From the NCBI RefSeq assembly GCF_018263855.1, contig NZ_CP073318.1:3596001-3660000 (forward strand): 64,000 nucleotides of DNA, written 5' to 3'. Of this stretch, positions 9,642 through 17,754 are shown piece after piece (position 1 is the stretch's first letter; each line of letters starts with the position of its first letter). This DNA is from Kutzneria sp. CA-103260. GTDB taxonomy: Bacteria; Actinomycetota; Actinomycetes; Mycobacteriales; Pseudonocardiaceae. The notes beneath the pieces are model-generated. The model saw only the letters and a program-made list of their open reading frames with translations. It did not search any database and had not been told where the DNA came from. The position numbers and the translations under genes are program-made.

Positions 9642-9738
9642 AGAACGATCGGTCTTTCTCTCACGAGCGAGACTAGTCGTTCTCCCTCATCGCGCGATGT
9701 GCCGTGAACGACAGTGCAGAACGACTGGTCTTTCTCTA
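9642..9738. promoter_or_regulatory. Three TetR operator-like palindromes in a divergent promoter
   Basis: The region between the hydrolase and TetR genes contains AGAACGATCGGTCTTTCT (9642-9659), the same motif inverted as AGAACGACTAGTCTC (complement of 9669-9683), and AGAACGACTGGTCTTTCT (9719-9736). The first and third are imperfect 18-base palindromes of the form AGAACGAN4TCTTTCT. This is the classic layout for a TetR-family repressor controlling both itself and the divergent gene. The third copy lies just upstream of the TetR start codon. Confidence 0.75.
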
Positions 9739-9748
9739 CGCTGGCCTG

Positions 9749-10318
9749 ATGACGACTGCCCCGGACCTGCACCCCAAGGACCGGCTGCTGCGCACCGCGT
9801 CCCGCCTGTTCTACGCCGAGGGCATCCACGCCGTCGGCGTCGAGCGCCTCATCAGCGAGGCCTCGGTCACCCGCGCCACCTTCTACCGGCACTACCCCAG
9901 CAAGGACGACCTGGTCTCTGCCTACCTCACAGCCACCGCCGAGGACATCCGCGACGCGGTCGGGCGGGCCCGGCACGACAAGTCGCCGCGCGAGGCGCTC
10001 CGCGCGGTCATGGCCGTACTCGGCGACGCGACCCTCGACGACGGCTTCCGCGGCTGCCAGTTCCTCAACGCCGCCGCGGAGTACCCCGACCCCGGCCACC
10101 CGGTGCGCGCGGTCATCGACGACCAGCGCACGTGGCTGTTCGAGATGCTGCGCGACCTGTCAGCCAGCCTGGACCACCCCGACCCCGACCACGCCGCCCG
10201 CGTGCTCGTCCTGCTGCACGACGGCGCGTTCCAGGCCGCGGAACTCGACAACGCGGCCGTCGTGCGCGAAACACTGCGCCGGGCCGTCGACGAGGTATTT
10301 CCCGCCCAGGATGTCTGA
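9749..10318 (+). CDS. TetR-family transcriptional repressor
   Basis: A 189-residue regulator with the usual N-terminal DNA-binding helix-turn-helix (about residues 12-58: RLLRTASRLFYAEGIHAVGVERL then SEASVTRATFYRHYPSKDDL) and a helical ligand-binding domain. ATG 9749 was chosen over the upstream GTG because the extra residues would read through the palindrome at 9719. It is divergent from the alpha/beta hydrolase and almost certainly autoregulated through the three shared palindromes. The inducer is unknown. Confidence 0.9.
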   Translation: MTTAPDLHPKDRLLRTASRLFYAEGIHAVGVERLISEASVTRATFYRHYPSKDDLVSAYLTATAEDIRDAVGRARHDKSPREALRAVMAVLGDATLDDGFRGCQFLNAAAEYPDPGHPVRAVIDDQRTWLFEMLRDLSASLDHPDPDHAARVLVLLHDGAFQAAELDNAAVVRETLRRAVDEVFPAQDV

Positions 10319-10615
10319 CGGCGGCCGCCGCCGGTGCGGTCACCGTTGTCCGTTGACAACGAAGATTGTCCCGTTGCCACCAAAGCCTGACCGAAGGCCG
10401 GTTTCTGCCACGTCAGTTGGGAGACCGCTTGGTCCGCCACGTCCACACCCACTGGGCCACCACGTCCATTGGTCATCCTGACAGCAGCCCAACGCGGCTG
10501 AGTTCTGCGTGGGCCAGGGGCACCCAACGGCAGGCAGATTTCGCTGGCACAGAGCCACATTCGCTGTCGAAGGACAAGAGGTACCGCTCTTGGCAGGTCT
10601 GGCTCGGACGGGATC

Positions 10616-10939
10616 TCACTGTCGGGTCATGTTCTCCAGTACCTCCTGGAGCCGCCGCTGCGCCTCCTGGTCGGCCGTGTTGTAGAGCCGGGCAGCCTTG
10701 CGCACGCTCCACGCCAATGCCGACGTGGTGTTTTCCAAAGACTTGAGATGGTCGTGCCACTTCTGACCGCAGGTCGTCAACGCCGTCGCGGAAAGCCAGC
10801 CGCTGTTGCCCGCCGCTGCGATGTCGGTGCTGCCGAACAGCGCGGCGGTGGTCTTCTGCGCCTGCTCGACCAACGCGGCCAGGTCGGCTCCAGCCTGGTC
10901 TGTTCGGGCTGGAGCCATGTGGATCTTCGTGGGGGCCAT
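10616..10939 (-). CDS. Small ESX/WXG100-like helical protein
   Basis: A 107-residue, mostly helical protein with the size and character of the small partners in type VII (ESX) secretion gene pairs. GNSGWLSATAL occupies the place of a WxG turn between two helices, and the second helix is rich in Leu, Ala and charged residues. It follows the stop codon of the disrupted amidase-like gene by 15 bases, with GGGAG before its ATG, so the two were probably one operon. It may be a chaperone or immunity partner of that protein. No sequence family could be named with confidence. Confidence 0.55.
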   Translation of the reverse strand: MAPTKIHMAPARTDQAGADLAALVEQAQKTTAALFGSTDIAAAGNSGWLSATALTTCGQKWHDHLKSLENTTSALAWSVRKAARLYNTADQEAQRRLQEVLENMTRQ

Positions 10940-11733
10940 CGGTCCCGTCTCCCGTTACCAGGTCCGTCGTGGACGGACGACGACCACCTGCTGCTGCCCG
11001 ACTTCGATCTGGTAACTGGGCATGCGCCCGTCCAGGCTCGTGTCAAGGCGGGAGTCGGTGTGCTGGGTGTAGTGGATGTTGCCGTCCGGGGTGACTCCGG
11101 TAATCAGCGCGGCGTGGTGCGCTTCTCCGGCTGGCTTGTCGCCGCTGCCCTGCTGTACCCAGTAGACGACATCGCCTGGTTGGGCTTCGGACAGTGGGAT
11201 TTGCTGACCGCCGTGGTCGAGGAAGAACTGTTTTTGCGCGTCCACGCTCTTCCAGCTCGCGGAGCTCGTCGGCCCGTCGATCTTGCTCCACCCGGTGTCA
11301 CTGCCGTCGTACCATTGGGTGTCACGCCAGGGGCCGGTGGCCATGTTCCCCGTCTGAGGGAGCCCACCCTCGTTCAGTGCGTGCGAAACGAAGTTCGCGC
11401 AGTTCTCGGGGAATTTGTCAATGCCCGTGTTGTCCCAGTTCGCCTGCGCCCAGCGCACCGCATCGACCGCGCTGTAGCCGTTGTGGCCGCGCAGCTTGAC
11501 CTTGACGTCATTGGGGATCCCGTCGAGGTCATACAGGTCCACCGGGACCGCTCGCTCGTACTCTTCGCGCTGCCGCTCGGTGAGCCCGTCCCACCACGCC
11601 CGCACCTCCTCCGGGCGTTTGCCGCGGGGCAGCGACTTCCTGATCAGGTCCAGTTCGTCGTGAGCGGCTGAGGTTCCCCCGGTAGCTCGGAGACTTTCAA
11701 ACATGGTCCGATAGGGCCTGAAGGGAGTCATCC

Positions 11734-12045
11734 GTGGCAGCACCGAAGAAGTACCCCGACGAGCTCAGGGCCCGCGCGGTCCGGCTGTACCGGGAGTCGG
11801 ATCCGAAGCCGGTGATCCGCCGGTTGGCCGAACAGCTCGGCGTGCACCCCGAGGCGGTGCGCAACTGGATCCGCCAGGACGAGGCCGACCGCGGCGAGCG
11901 GGACGACCGGCCCACGACCAGCGAGTCAGAGGAACTGCGCCGGCTGCGGCGGGAGAACGCGGAACTCAAGCGTGCCAACGAGATCCTTAAGGCCGCGAGC
12001 GCTTTTTTCGCCTCGGAACTCGACCCGACCCGGCGACGGTCGTGA
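11734..12045 (+). CDS. IS3-family transposase OrfA
   Basis: A 103-residue DNA-binding subunit starting at GTG 11734. It has a helix-turn-helix (residues about 10-50, including AVRLYRESDPKPVIRRLAEQ and HPEAVRNWIRQDE) followed by a leucine-zipper-like coiled coil (ELRRLRRENAELKRANEILK), the standard OrfA layout. A run of six T at 12003-12008 sits where a -1 shift would lead, without stops, into the OrfB frame, so a fused OrfAB transposase is likely. The stop of OrfA overlaps the OrfB start by four bases. Confidence 0.9.
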   Translation: MAAPKKYPDELRARAVRLYRESDPKPVIRRLAEQLGVHPEAVRNWIRQDEADRGERDDRPTTSESEELRRLRRENAELKRANEILKAASAFFASELDPTRRRS

Positions 12046-12968
12046 AGCTCGTGGGTCAGCTTCGTGGCCGCTTCGGGGTCGAGCCCGTCCTCCGGGTCCT
12101 CGGCGTCGCCTCGTCCACCTACTACGGCTGGCTACGCCGCCAGGCCGACCCGTCGCCGCGTCAGCGGCAGGACCAGGCGCTGGTCGCCGAGATCGTCGGC
12201 ATCCACACCACCTCCGGCGGCACCTACGGCAGCCCGCGAGTACACGCGACGCTGCGCCGGCGCGGGGTTCGGGTGTCCCGCAAGCGGGTGGAGCGGCTGA
12301 TGCGCGCCCACGAACTGCAGGGCGCGTTCCTGCGTAAGAAGTGGCGCATCCCCTCGACCCGGCGGGATCCTCGGGCCACACCGGCGCCGGACCTGGTCAA
12401 CCGGGACTTCACCGCCTCGGCGCCGGACCGGCTGTGGGTCGCCGACGCCACCCGCATCCCAACCGGTGCGGGCGCGTTCTGGCTGGCCGCGGTCCGTGAC
12501 GCGTTCTCCAATCGAATCGTGGGCTGGAAGACCAGCGACCGTTGCGATACCAATCTGGTGCTGGGAGCGTTGGAGTACGCGATCTGGTCGCGCGACGTGC
12601 GAGACGGCCAGTTGATCCACCACAGCGACCGCGGCTCGACCTACACGTCGTTCCGGTTCGCGCAACGCTTGGCGGACAACGGGATTCTGCCGTCGATGGG
12701 CTCGGTGGGTGACTCCTACGACAACGCGTTGATGGAAAACTTCTTCTCCACGCTGAAGATCGAGTTGGTGTATCGGCACTCGTGGCGCACCCGCGAGGAG
12801 GCCGAGAACGCGATCTTCGGCTATGTCGACGGCTGGTACAACACCGACCGTATCCAGAAGCAGCTCGGCTGGCTCAGCCCTGACGAGTACGAAGCCGCCT
12901 GGCACACCACCCAAACCGGACACGGCGAGCCATCTATGATCCCTGGGACCTCGACAAGAGCCAGGTAA
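12042..12968 (+). CDS. IS3-family transposase OrfB (DDE integrase)
   Basis: A 308-residue catalytic subunit with an rve integrase core. The acidic triad is visible as the Asp of WVADATRIPT, the Asp of HHSDRGSTYTSF and the Glu of DNALMENFFSTLK. The N-terminal helical region carries the usual STYYGWL motif. It is complete, with no frameshift in the core. Together with intact ends this suggests that the element is still active. Confidence 0.93.
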   Translation: MKLVGQLRGRFGVEPVLRVLGVASSTYYGWLRRQADPSPRQRQDQALVAEIVGIHTTSGGTYGSPRVHATLRRRGVRVSRKRVERLMRAHELQGAFLRKKWRIPSTRRDPRATPAPDLVNRDFTASAPDRLWVADATRIPTGAGAFWLAAVRDAFSNRIVGWKTSDRCDTNLVLGALEYAIWSRDVRDGQLIHHSDRGSTYTSFRFAQRLADNGILPSMGSVGDSYDNALMENFFSTLKIELVYRHSWRTREEAENAIFGYVDGWYNTDRIQKQLGWLSPDEYEAAWHTTQTGHGEPSMIPGTSTRAR

Positions 12969-13637
12969 CCAATCCCTCCGAGATTTCGGGGGAACCTCAG
13001 GCCGTGTTCTGGTCGTTTTTCGCCTGGTCGAGACTGGTGTTGTTCACAGCGGCGGCGAGCTTGTCCAACTCGGCCTTGGCTTCCTCGTCAATCTGGGTCG
13101 CCGCCGCCAGGGCCTGTGCGATGAGCTGGTCGGCCAGGTTGCGAGCTCGTTCCTCGTCGGCCGTGTGCGGTCCGGCCTGCTGGAACGAGACTCGGCCGGT
13201 GCCCTCATCGACCACCATCCCGTGTTGATGCGCGTAGTCGACCGCGGATTGCAGTGTCCGCTGGGTGAGCCCGGCAGACTCGCCGAGCCCCTCCAAGATC
13301 ATCGCCGCTCCGCGAATGGTGGCCCCGGCTACCTGGTAGGAATTCGCCAGGTCGGCCAGTTCGTTGACAGCCAGATCGCCGACCTCGTCCTTCCAGTGAT
13401 CGGTCACCCTTGCGGTGCCCTGATGGTAGATGTCCACAGCGGCCTGCTCGCACTGCTGCGCCAGCCGGACCCAGTCGTCGGCGGCGCCTGTCCACGCGGC
13501 CGGGCGCGCATCGCGAAGCGCCTGATAGCTGACCATGTCAGCAAGGCAATCACGGTGACCAGCAAGGTGGTGCCCGGTGGCAACTTCCGGCCGCCGGAAC
13601 AGGCAATCACGCGGACAACCCGACATGGTGGTATCTG

Positions 13638-14147
13638 TTGACACCTGGCGGCACAGTCCTGGCGTGGTCGGAATTTCTTCAATGGCGCGACCAGGTGCCG
13701 GGTTGTATGTCCGGAGCCACCGTAGATGATGGTCCGTGCGATCAAGTCCAGCCTGGCCACGGACATCTGAGCTGCGAGGTCGTGGTCAAGGTTCGTCCGG
13801 ACTCGCCGCGGATAGCGGCCTGCGTCGACGTCCAGCGCCGCCTGTTCCAGGCCGGTTATCCCTGCCCCCGACCGCTCACCGGCGCCACGCCGTTCAGCGG
13901 CGCCGTCGCCACTGCGGAGGCCTACGTCCCCAGCGGTGCGCTGCTCCCGACCGCGGACCACGCGGCCCTGGCCTTCGCTGAGGCGTTCGCGCGGCTGATT
14001 CGGCTAGCCCCCCGGCTGGCCGAGGTGTCCACGCTCGACTCGGCACCGTCGTGGGTGGCCTGGAATCACGACGGGGACGGACTGTGGCCGTGCCCGGCTC
14101 GTCACCGTCCTGTCGACGGGGCGACGCGTCGTCGCGACGACGCCTAG
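13638..14147 (+). pseudogene. Aminoglycoside phosphotransferase-like kinase fragment
   Basis: The middle of this frame reads VVVKVRPDSPRIAACVDVQRR, GYPCPRPLTG, AEAYVPSGALLP and WVAWNHDGDGLWP. This is the N-lobe pattern of APH-type phosphotransferases, with the ATP-binding Lys in VVVKV. The catalytic HxDxxxxN and DFG-like parts are absent: the frame ends about 100 residues early in Arg-rich sequence, and the first ~40 residues are also not protein-like. It is a truncated remnant. Confidence 0.6.
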
Positions 14148-14156
14148 TTGGCCGGC

Positions 14157-15290
14157 TCACCAATCGAACGGCCACTCCCATCCGTCGTGATCCAGCCCGA
14201 GCCACTTCTTGAGCAGCCCCGGCGGCAGCCTGAACGGCTTCTTGGCCAGCCCCGGCGGTGCGTCCGCGGTTGTTGTCGGGGCGGCTGTGGTCGGATCGGC
14301 ACTGACCGTGGGCGACGGCGCACCCGTCGTCGGATGTGCGCTCGTCGTGGGATGTGCGCTGGTCGTGGGGCCCGAGCGGCTCGTTGTCGGCTGTGGGTGC
14401 GGCACCGGCTGCTCAGGTGTCGCGGTCGGGCCGGGAACCGGGAGTTGCGACGGCGTCGTCGGCACGGGTGCCGCAGCCGGCGGCGCTGCTTGTTGGGGCA
14501 GGGAGGTGGGAGCGAACGCGATCACGGCGGCAGTCACCAGACCGCCGGCGGCAGCGAGCCCGGTCACCCGACCCCACAACACCGAGGCGCCCGTCGGCGA
14601 TCGACGCCCGTTCTCCAGCGCGTCTGCTGCCTGGCTGAGCCGTCGTGCACAGGCGGCCGCGCTCGGACGTCGCTCGGGATTGCGGCTCATCATCGCGGCC
14701 AGCACGCGAGCCAGCGGCCCGGGGATCGTGCCATTGAGCGCTTCCTGACCACTCAGAGTGTGCAGCAGGACATGCCCGAGTGCGTGAACATCTGCCGGAG
14801 CCGTGCCATCCTGCGCGCGTCCGCCGCCGACACCCACCAGCCGCCACTGCCCGTTCGCGTCGATCAGCACGCTCGCCGGTGTCAGATCACCATGGACGAT
14901 TCCCTCCGCATGCATACAGGCCAACGCATCGGCGAGGCCGGCGCCGAGGGTGACGGTGTCCGACACGGACAACGGCCGCCCGTCCGTGCCGTCGAGCAGA
15001 TCGAATTCGTCGACCGGCTCCAGCACCAGGTAGGGGTGACCATCGGCTATGCCCCCGTCGTACGTCGTCACCAGGTGGGCATGCCGCAGGGCGGTCAGCG
15101 ATTTGGCCTGCCTGACGTACGTTCGTGCGGTTGCCTCGTTGACCACCGACTTGAACATCTTGACCATGACCGGTCGGCCCAAGACGAGATCGTGCGCCCG
15201 ACACAACCAACCATCGCTTCTCTGCCCCAGCGGCGCGTCGAGCCGGTACCTCCCGTCGAGTACGAGGCTTGCTTGGCTGGCGACCGTCAT
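14157..15290 (-). CDS. Membrane-anchored Ser/Thr kinase-like protein, probable pseudokinase
   Basis: A 377-residue protein with an N-terminal Hanks-type kinase fold (about 12-230), one membrane helix (about 245-265) and an outer Pro/Thr-rich tail with TTSAHP repeats. The ATP Lys is present (PVMVKMFK) and the catalytic-loop Asp is kept in HGDLTPAS. The loop Asn is replaced by Ser, the HRD Arg is Gly, and the DFG motif is replaced by LVGVGG. Loss of the metal-binding Asp predicts weak or no phosphotransfer, so a sensing or scaffolding role is likely. ATG 15290 follows GCGGGAG; earlier in-frame starts lack kinase-like sequence. Confidence 0.8.
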   Translation of the reverse strand: MTVASQASLVLDGRYRLDAPLGQRSDGWLCRAHDLVLGRPVMVKMFKSVVNEATARTYVRQAKSLTALRHAHLVTTYDGGIADGHPYLVLEPVDEFDLLDGTDGRPLSVSDTVTLGAGLADALACMHAEGIVHGDLTPASVLIDANGQWRLVGVGGGRAQDGTAPADVHALGHVLLHTLSGQEALNGTIPGPLARVLAAMMSRNPERRPSAAACARRLSQAADALENGRRSPTGASVLWGRVTGLAAAGGLVTAAVIAFAPTSLPQQAAPPAAAPVPTTPSQLPVPGPTATPEQPVPHPQPTTSRSGPTTSAHPTTSAHPTTGAPSPTVSADPTTAAPTTTADAPPGLAKKPFRLPPGLLKKWLGLDHDGWEWPFDW

Positions 15291-15461
15291 GCAACTCCCG
15301 CCCTCCGCTCTGCTACGGGCGTGATTACGCATTCCACGACGAAACGGTTCACGGGGCGATGGTGGGCCGCCTGCCATGTTCCAGAGTTCGGCGCGCGGCT
15401 TCACGCGACGTTGCCGGAATCGGGCCGCCGAAGCACCGATGTGTCCGAAGTGGACGATTGA

Positions 15462-15504
15462 ACGACACGCCCGCGCCACCATGAAGGCAGCACGGGCGTG
15501 TCGT
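15462..15504 (-). terminator. Hairpin terminator after the HNH-like gene
   Basis: ACGACACGCCCG (15462-15473) and its exact complement CGGGCGTGTCGT (15493-15504) form a 12-base stem with a 19-base loop, 21 bases beyond the stop codon of the leftward gene. Confidence 0.7.
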
Positions 15505-15524
15505 CAACGACGGGCGTTCGACGG

Positions 15525-16076
15525 TCAGCCGATGCCCACCACGGATTCGGCGGTCGTCCAGTCGGTCGCGATCGCGTTCTGCGCGTCGACGAGGTTGACC
15601 TGGCCGTTGCACACGGCCTTCTTCAAGGCGTTCTCGACGGAGTCCTTGCTGGCCGAGGTCTGGTCGCCGTAGCGCGGCTCGGGCCAGAGGTTGTTCGGGT
15701 CACGCGGCGCGCCCCCGAGCTCCAGCGGAATGAGGTGGTCTTCCTCGTAGTCGGCGGTGCTGGTGTCGTCGTAGCCGTACTCGGCGATCTGCTGCACCTT
15801 CAGGGCGTTGGTGTAGGACGTCGGCGGCCGCACCGTACTGGTCCAGCCGGACACGCAGATCGTCTGGTCAATGGTGTCCTGGCTGACATCGGGGTTGGTG
15901 GCCCCAGGGGTGCAGGACGGGTCCGGCAGCGGCAGGTACGACGTGGAACAGGACACGGCCGCCGCGTGCGCGATCGACGGCGAGGCTTCGGCGGGCGCCG
16001 CGGCGACAAGGACCGTCGCGCCCATGCTGACCAACACGATGAGGGCCGATCCATCACGCAGGGAAGGTCGGGACAT
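15525..16076 (-). CDS. Secreted HNH-endonuclease-like protein
   Basis: A 183-residue protein with a signal peptide (MSRPSLRDGSALIVLVSMGA... ending near AEASPS) and a C-terminal HNH-like core. EEDHLIPLELGG holds the first His, followed by NNLWPEP with the Asn, and a helix (SKDSVENALKKAVCNGQ). This resembles small secreted actinobacterial proteins annotated as HNH nucleases. Two Cys pairs in the N-terminal half suggest disulfides after export. Whether it degrades environmental DNA or acts against neighbours cannot be told. A strong hairpin follows it. Confidence 0.75.
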   Translation of the reverse strand: MSRPSLRDGSALIVLVSMGATVLVAAAPAEASPSIAHAAAVSCSTSYLPLPDPSCTPGATNPDVSQDTIDQTICVSGWTSTVRPPTSYTNALKVQQIAEYGYDDTSTADYEEDHLIPLELGGAPRDPNNLWPEPRYGDQTSASKDSVENALKKAVCNGQVNLVDAQNAIATDWTTAESVVGIG

Positions 16077-16617
16077 TCGAGGGCTCCTCGTAGTGACGAT
16101 GTCGCTCCGACAAGGCGATCACGCTGGATCCGCGCGTGATCGCCATGGACCGTAAACACGTTCCGAAGCCGGCGGAACCAGGCGAAATTGACAGAACGTC
16201 AACACCAACTGTGAACCAGAAGGTCCCAAATGGCCGCTATGTGGACTGCCGAGCGCTTCGGACGGGAGCGATTCGCGTCCGGTTCGACGGTTGTTCAGCG
16301 CCGGTTTCGTATCGGGCCGTCGCCATGTCGTTCGGGACCGAGTGAAACGTCATCACGAGAGATGTTGATCACGAGCCGGATTCGCCGAACGCCCTTCGGC
16401 CAGTGCGACGCGTGGCCAGGTCCCGGAACTGCTTGAGCCGGTTGAAACACCGCTCGACCACGTTGCGTCCCTGGTACAACTCCACGTCGAACGCTGGCGG
16501 ACGCGCGACTGGCCCGCCCCGGTGACGGCGCGCCCTACGGGTTTGGCGCCGTTCGCCTGCACACCTGGCTCATCGGCTGGTTCCGGATGCGGTCCAGTGC
16601 CGCGCACCGAGACTGGG
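16077..16617. other. Intergenic with a transposase scrap
   Basis: Apart from the IS5-like fragment listed separately, no gene is recognisable. The part close to 16077-16140 should hold the promoter for the secreted HNH-like gene. Confidence 0.4.
16400..16515 (-). pseudogene. Transposase C-terminal fragment, IS5-like
   Basis: The minus strand encodes RPPAFDVELYQGRNVVERCF followed by NRLKQFRDLATR. This is the conserved GRNVVERCFNRLKQ block around the catalytic Glu of IS5/IS1647-type transposases. The frame then degenerates and no other part of the element is present. Confidence 0.65.
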
Positions 16618-17754
16618 CTACATCCAGGCGGTTGAGCCGTCGGGAAGCGTGGGGACTCTGCGGTTCCAGGTGGTCCAGTCGTCGGTCTTCAGGGCGGTTT
16701 CGTCGATCTCGATTCCCCAGCCGGGGCGGTCGGGACGTAGTTCGAGGTGGCCGTCGACGGGGAGGTAGGGGTCGGGGCACCAGGAGACCTCGTCTACTTT
16801 GTATTCGAGTACGCCAAAGTTTGTTGTGGCCGCCGCGAAGTGGAGGTTGGCGGCGGTGGCCAGGGGGCCGAGGGGATTGTGTGGGCTGACGGGCACATAG
16901 TGGGCTTCGGCGATGGCGGCGATTTTCCGGATCTGGGTCAAGCCGCCGACGACGCAGATGTCGGGTTGGATGATATCGGCGCCGTCAGCTGTCAGTAGTG
17001 CGAGGAACTCGTTGGGGGTGTACAGGGACTCGCCGGTGGCCAGCGGGACGGGGATCTCCGAGCGGACGCGCGACCACGCGGGGATGTGTTCGGGACGCAG
17101 CGGCTCCTCCAGGAACAGCGGCTGATTGGGGGCCAGGGCCGCGCCGAGTTCGACGGCGTGCCACGGCTCCCACAGACAAGCGTGGGCGTCGAAAGCGAAC
17201 TCCCACTCGTCGGGCAGCGCTGCGCGCACTTGGTCGAAGTACTCCCCCAGATCCCGCACCACCAGGCCGAATCGACGGCCGTGCAGGCCACCGCGATACG
17301 GACTCAGCTTGAACGCGGTGAAGCCGAACCGCTCATGCAGCACGGCGGTGGTGTCGGTCAGTTCGGCGAGATCGGGGGCGGTGTAGAGGCCGGCGTAGAC
17401 GCGGACCCGGTCGCGGACGGCACCGCCGAGCAACTGGTACACCGGCACGCCCACCGCTTTCGCGGCGATGTCCCACAGCGCGTGGTCGATCGCGGCGATC
17501 GCGGCCAGGCCCAGCGCGCCCTGCGGGAACCGGCTGGACTGGTGCAGGAACTGGTTCACATAGGTGGGGCGGGTCGCGTCCATACCCTTGATCTGCTCGA
17601 ACAGATACTCCAGCAACGGAGGGTAGGCGAGGTCCGGGCCATGGTTGTAAACCTCGGACCAGCCGACCACACCGTCATCAGTGGTGATCTTGACGAGCAG
17701 GCGTGGACGGTTGCCGACGCGCTGCCGGAACGTCTCCAGGGATTCGATTCTCAT
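16618..17754 (-). CDS. Enolase-superfamily sugar-acid dehydratase (galactonate dehydratase-like)
   Basis: A 378-residue member of the mandelate racemase/muconate-lactonizing branch of the enolase superfamily, which abstracts a proton alpha to a carboxylate using Mg2+. The three metal ligands are visible in order as the Asp of FAFDAHACLW, the Glu of LFLEEPLRPE and the Glu of LATGESLYTP. VSPHNPLGPL supplies the general-base His and FKLSP the Lys region. The layout is closest to galactonate/gluconate dehydratases. ATG 17754 overlaps the stop codon of the MFS gene by four bases, so the two are co-translated and the transporter probably imports this enzyme's sugar-acid substrate. Exact specificity is not readable from sequence. 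Confidence 0.85.
   Translation of the reverse strand: MRIESLETFRQRVGNRPRLLVKITTDDGVVGWSEVYNHGPDLAYPPLLEYLFEQIKGMDATRPTYVNQFLHQSSRFPQGALGLAAIAAIDHALWDIAAKAVGVPVYQLLGGAVRDRVRVYAGLYTAPDLAELTDTTAVLHERFGFTAFKLSPYRGGLHGRRFGLVVRDLGEYFDQVRAALPDEWEFAFDAHACLWEPWHAVELGAALAPNQPLFLEEPLRPEHIPAWSRVRSEIPVPLATGESLYTPNEFLALLTADGADIIQPDICVVGGLTQIRKIAAIAEAHYVPVSPHNPLGPLATAANLHFAAATTNFGVLEYKVDEVSWCPDPYLPVDGHLELRPDRPGWGIEIDETALKTDDWTTWNRRVPTLPDGSTAWM

Larger units (their letters stand above)
11669..12999 (+). mobile_element. Complete IS3-family insertion sequence
   Basis: A 1331-base element with imperfect terminal inverted repeats. TGAGGTTCCCCC is identical at both ends and is followed by GGTAGCTCGGAG on the left and GAAATCTCGGAG on the right. 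It is flanked by a 3-base direct repeat GGC (11666-11668 and 13000-13002). It carries orfA and orfB in overlapping frames. Both the element and the interrupted gene are otherwise intact, which points to recent transposition. Confidence 0.9.
10955..13536 (-). pseudogene. ESX-like helical protein with C-terminal amidase/CHAP-like domain, split by an IS
   Basis: Two separated coding pieces make one gene. The N-terminal piece (12997-13536, about 179 residues) is a helical WXG100/LXG-like region starting MVSYQALRDARPAAW. The C-terminal piece (10955-11668, about 237 residues) has an amidase-type Cys/His fold, with NCANFVSHALNEGG carrying the Cys, PGDVVYWV and HHAALITG carrying the His. Removing the insertion sequence and one copy of its 3-base target repeat joins ...NDQNTA to AHDELDL in frame, giving about 416 residues. 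The whole resembles secreted peptidoglycan-active toxins with an ESX-like N-terminus. It cannot make a full product now. A frame entering from the element could express the amidase part alone. Confidence 0.8.
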
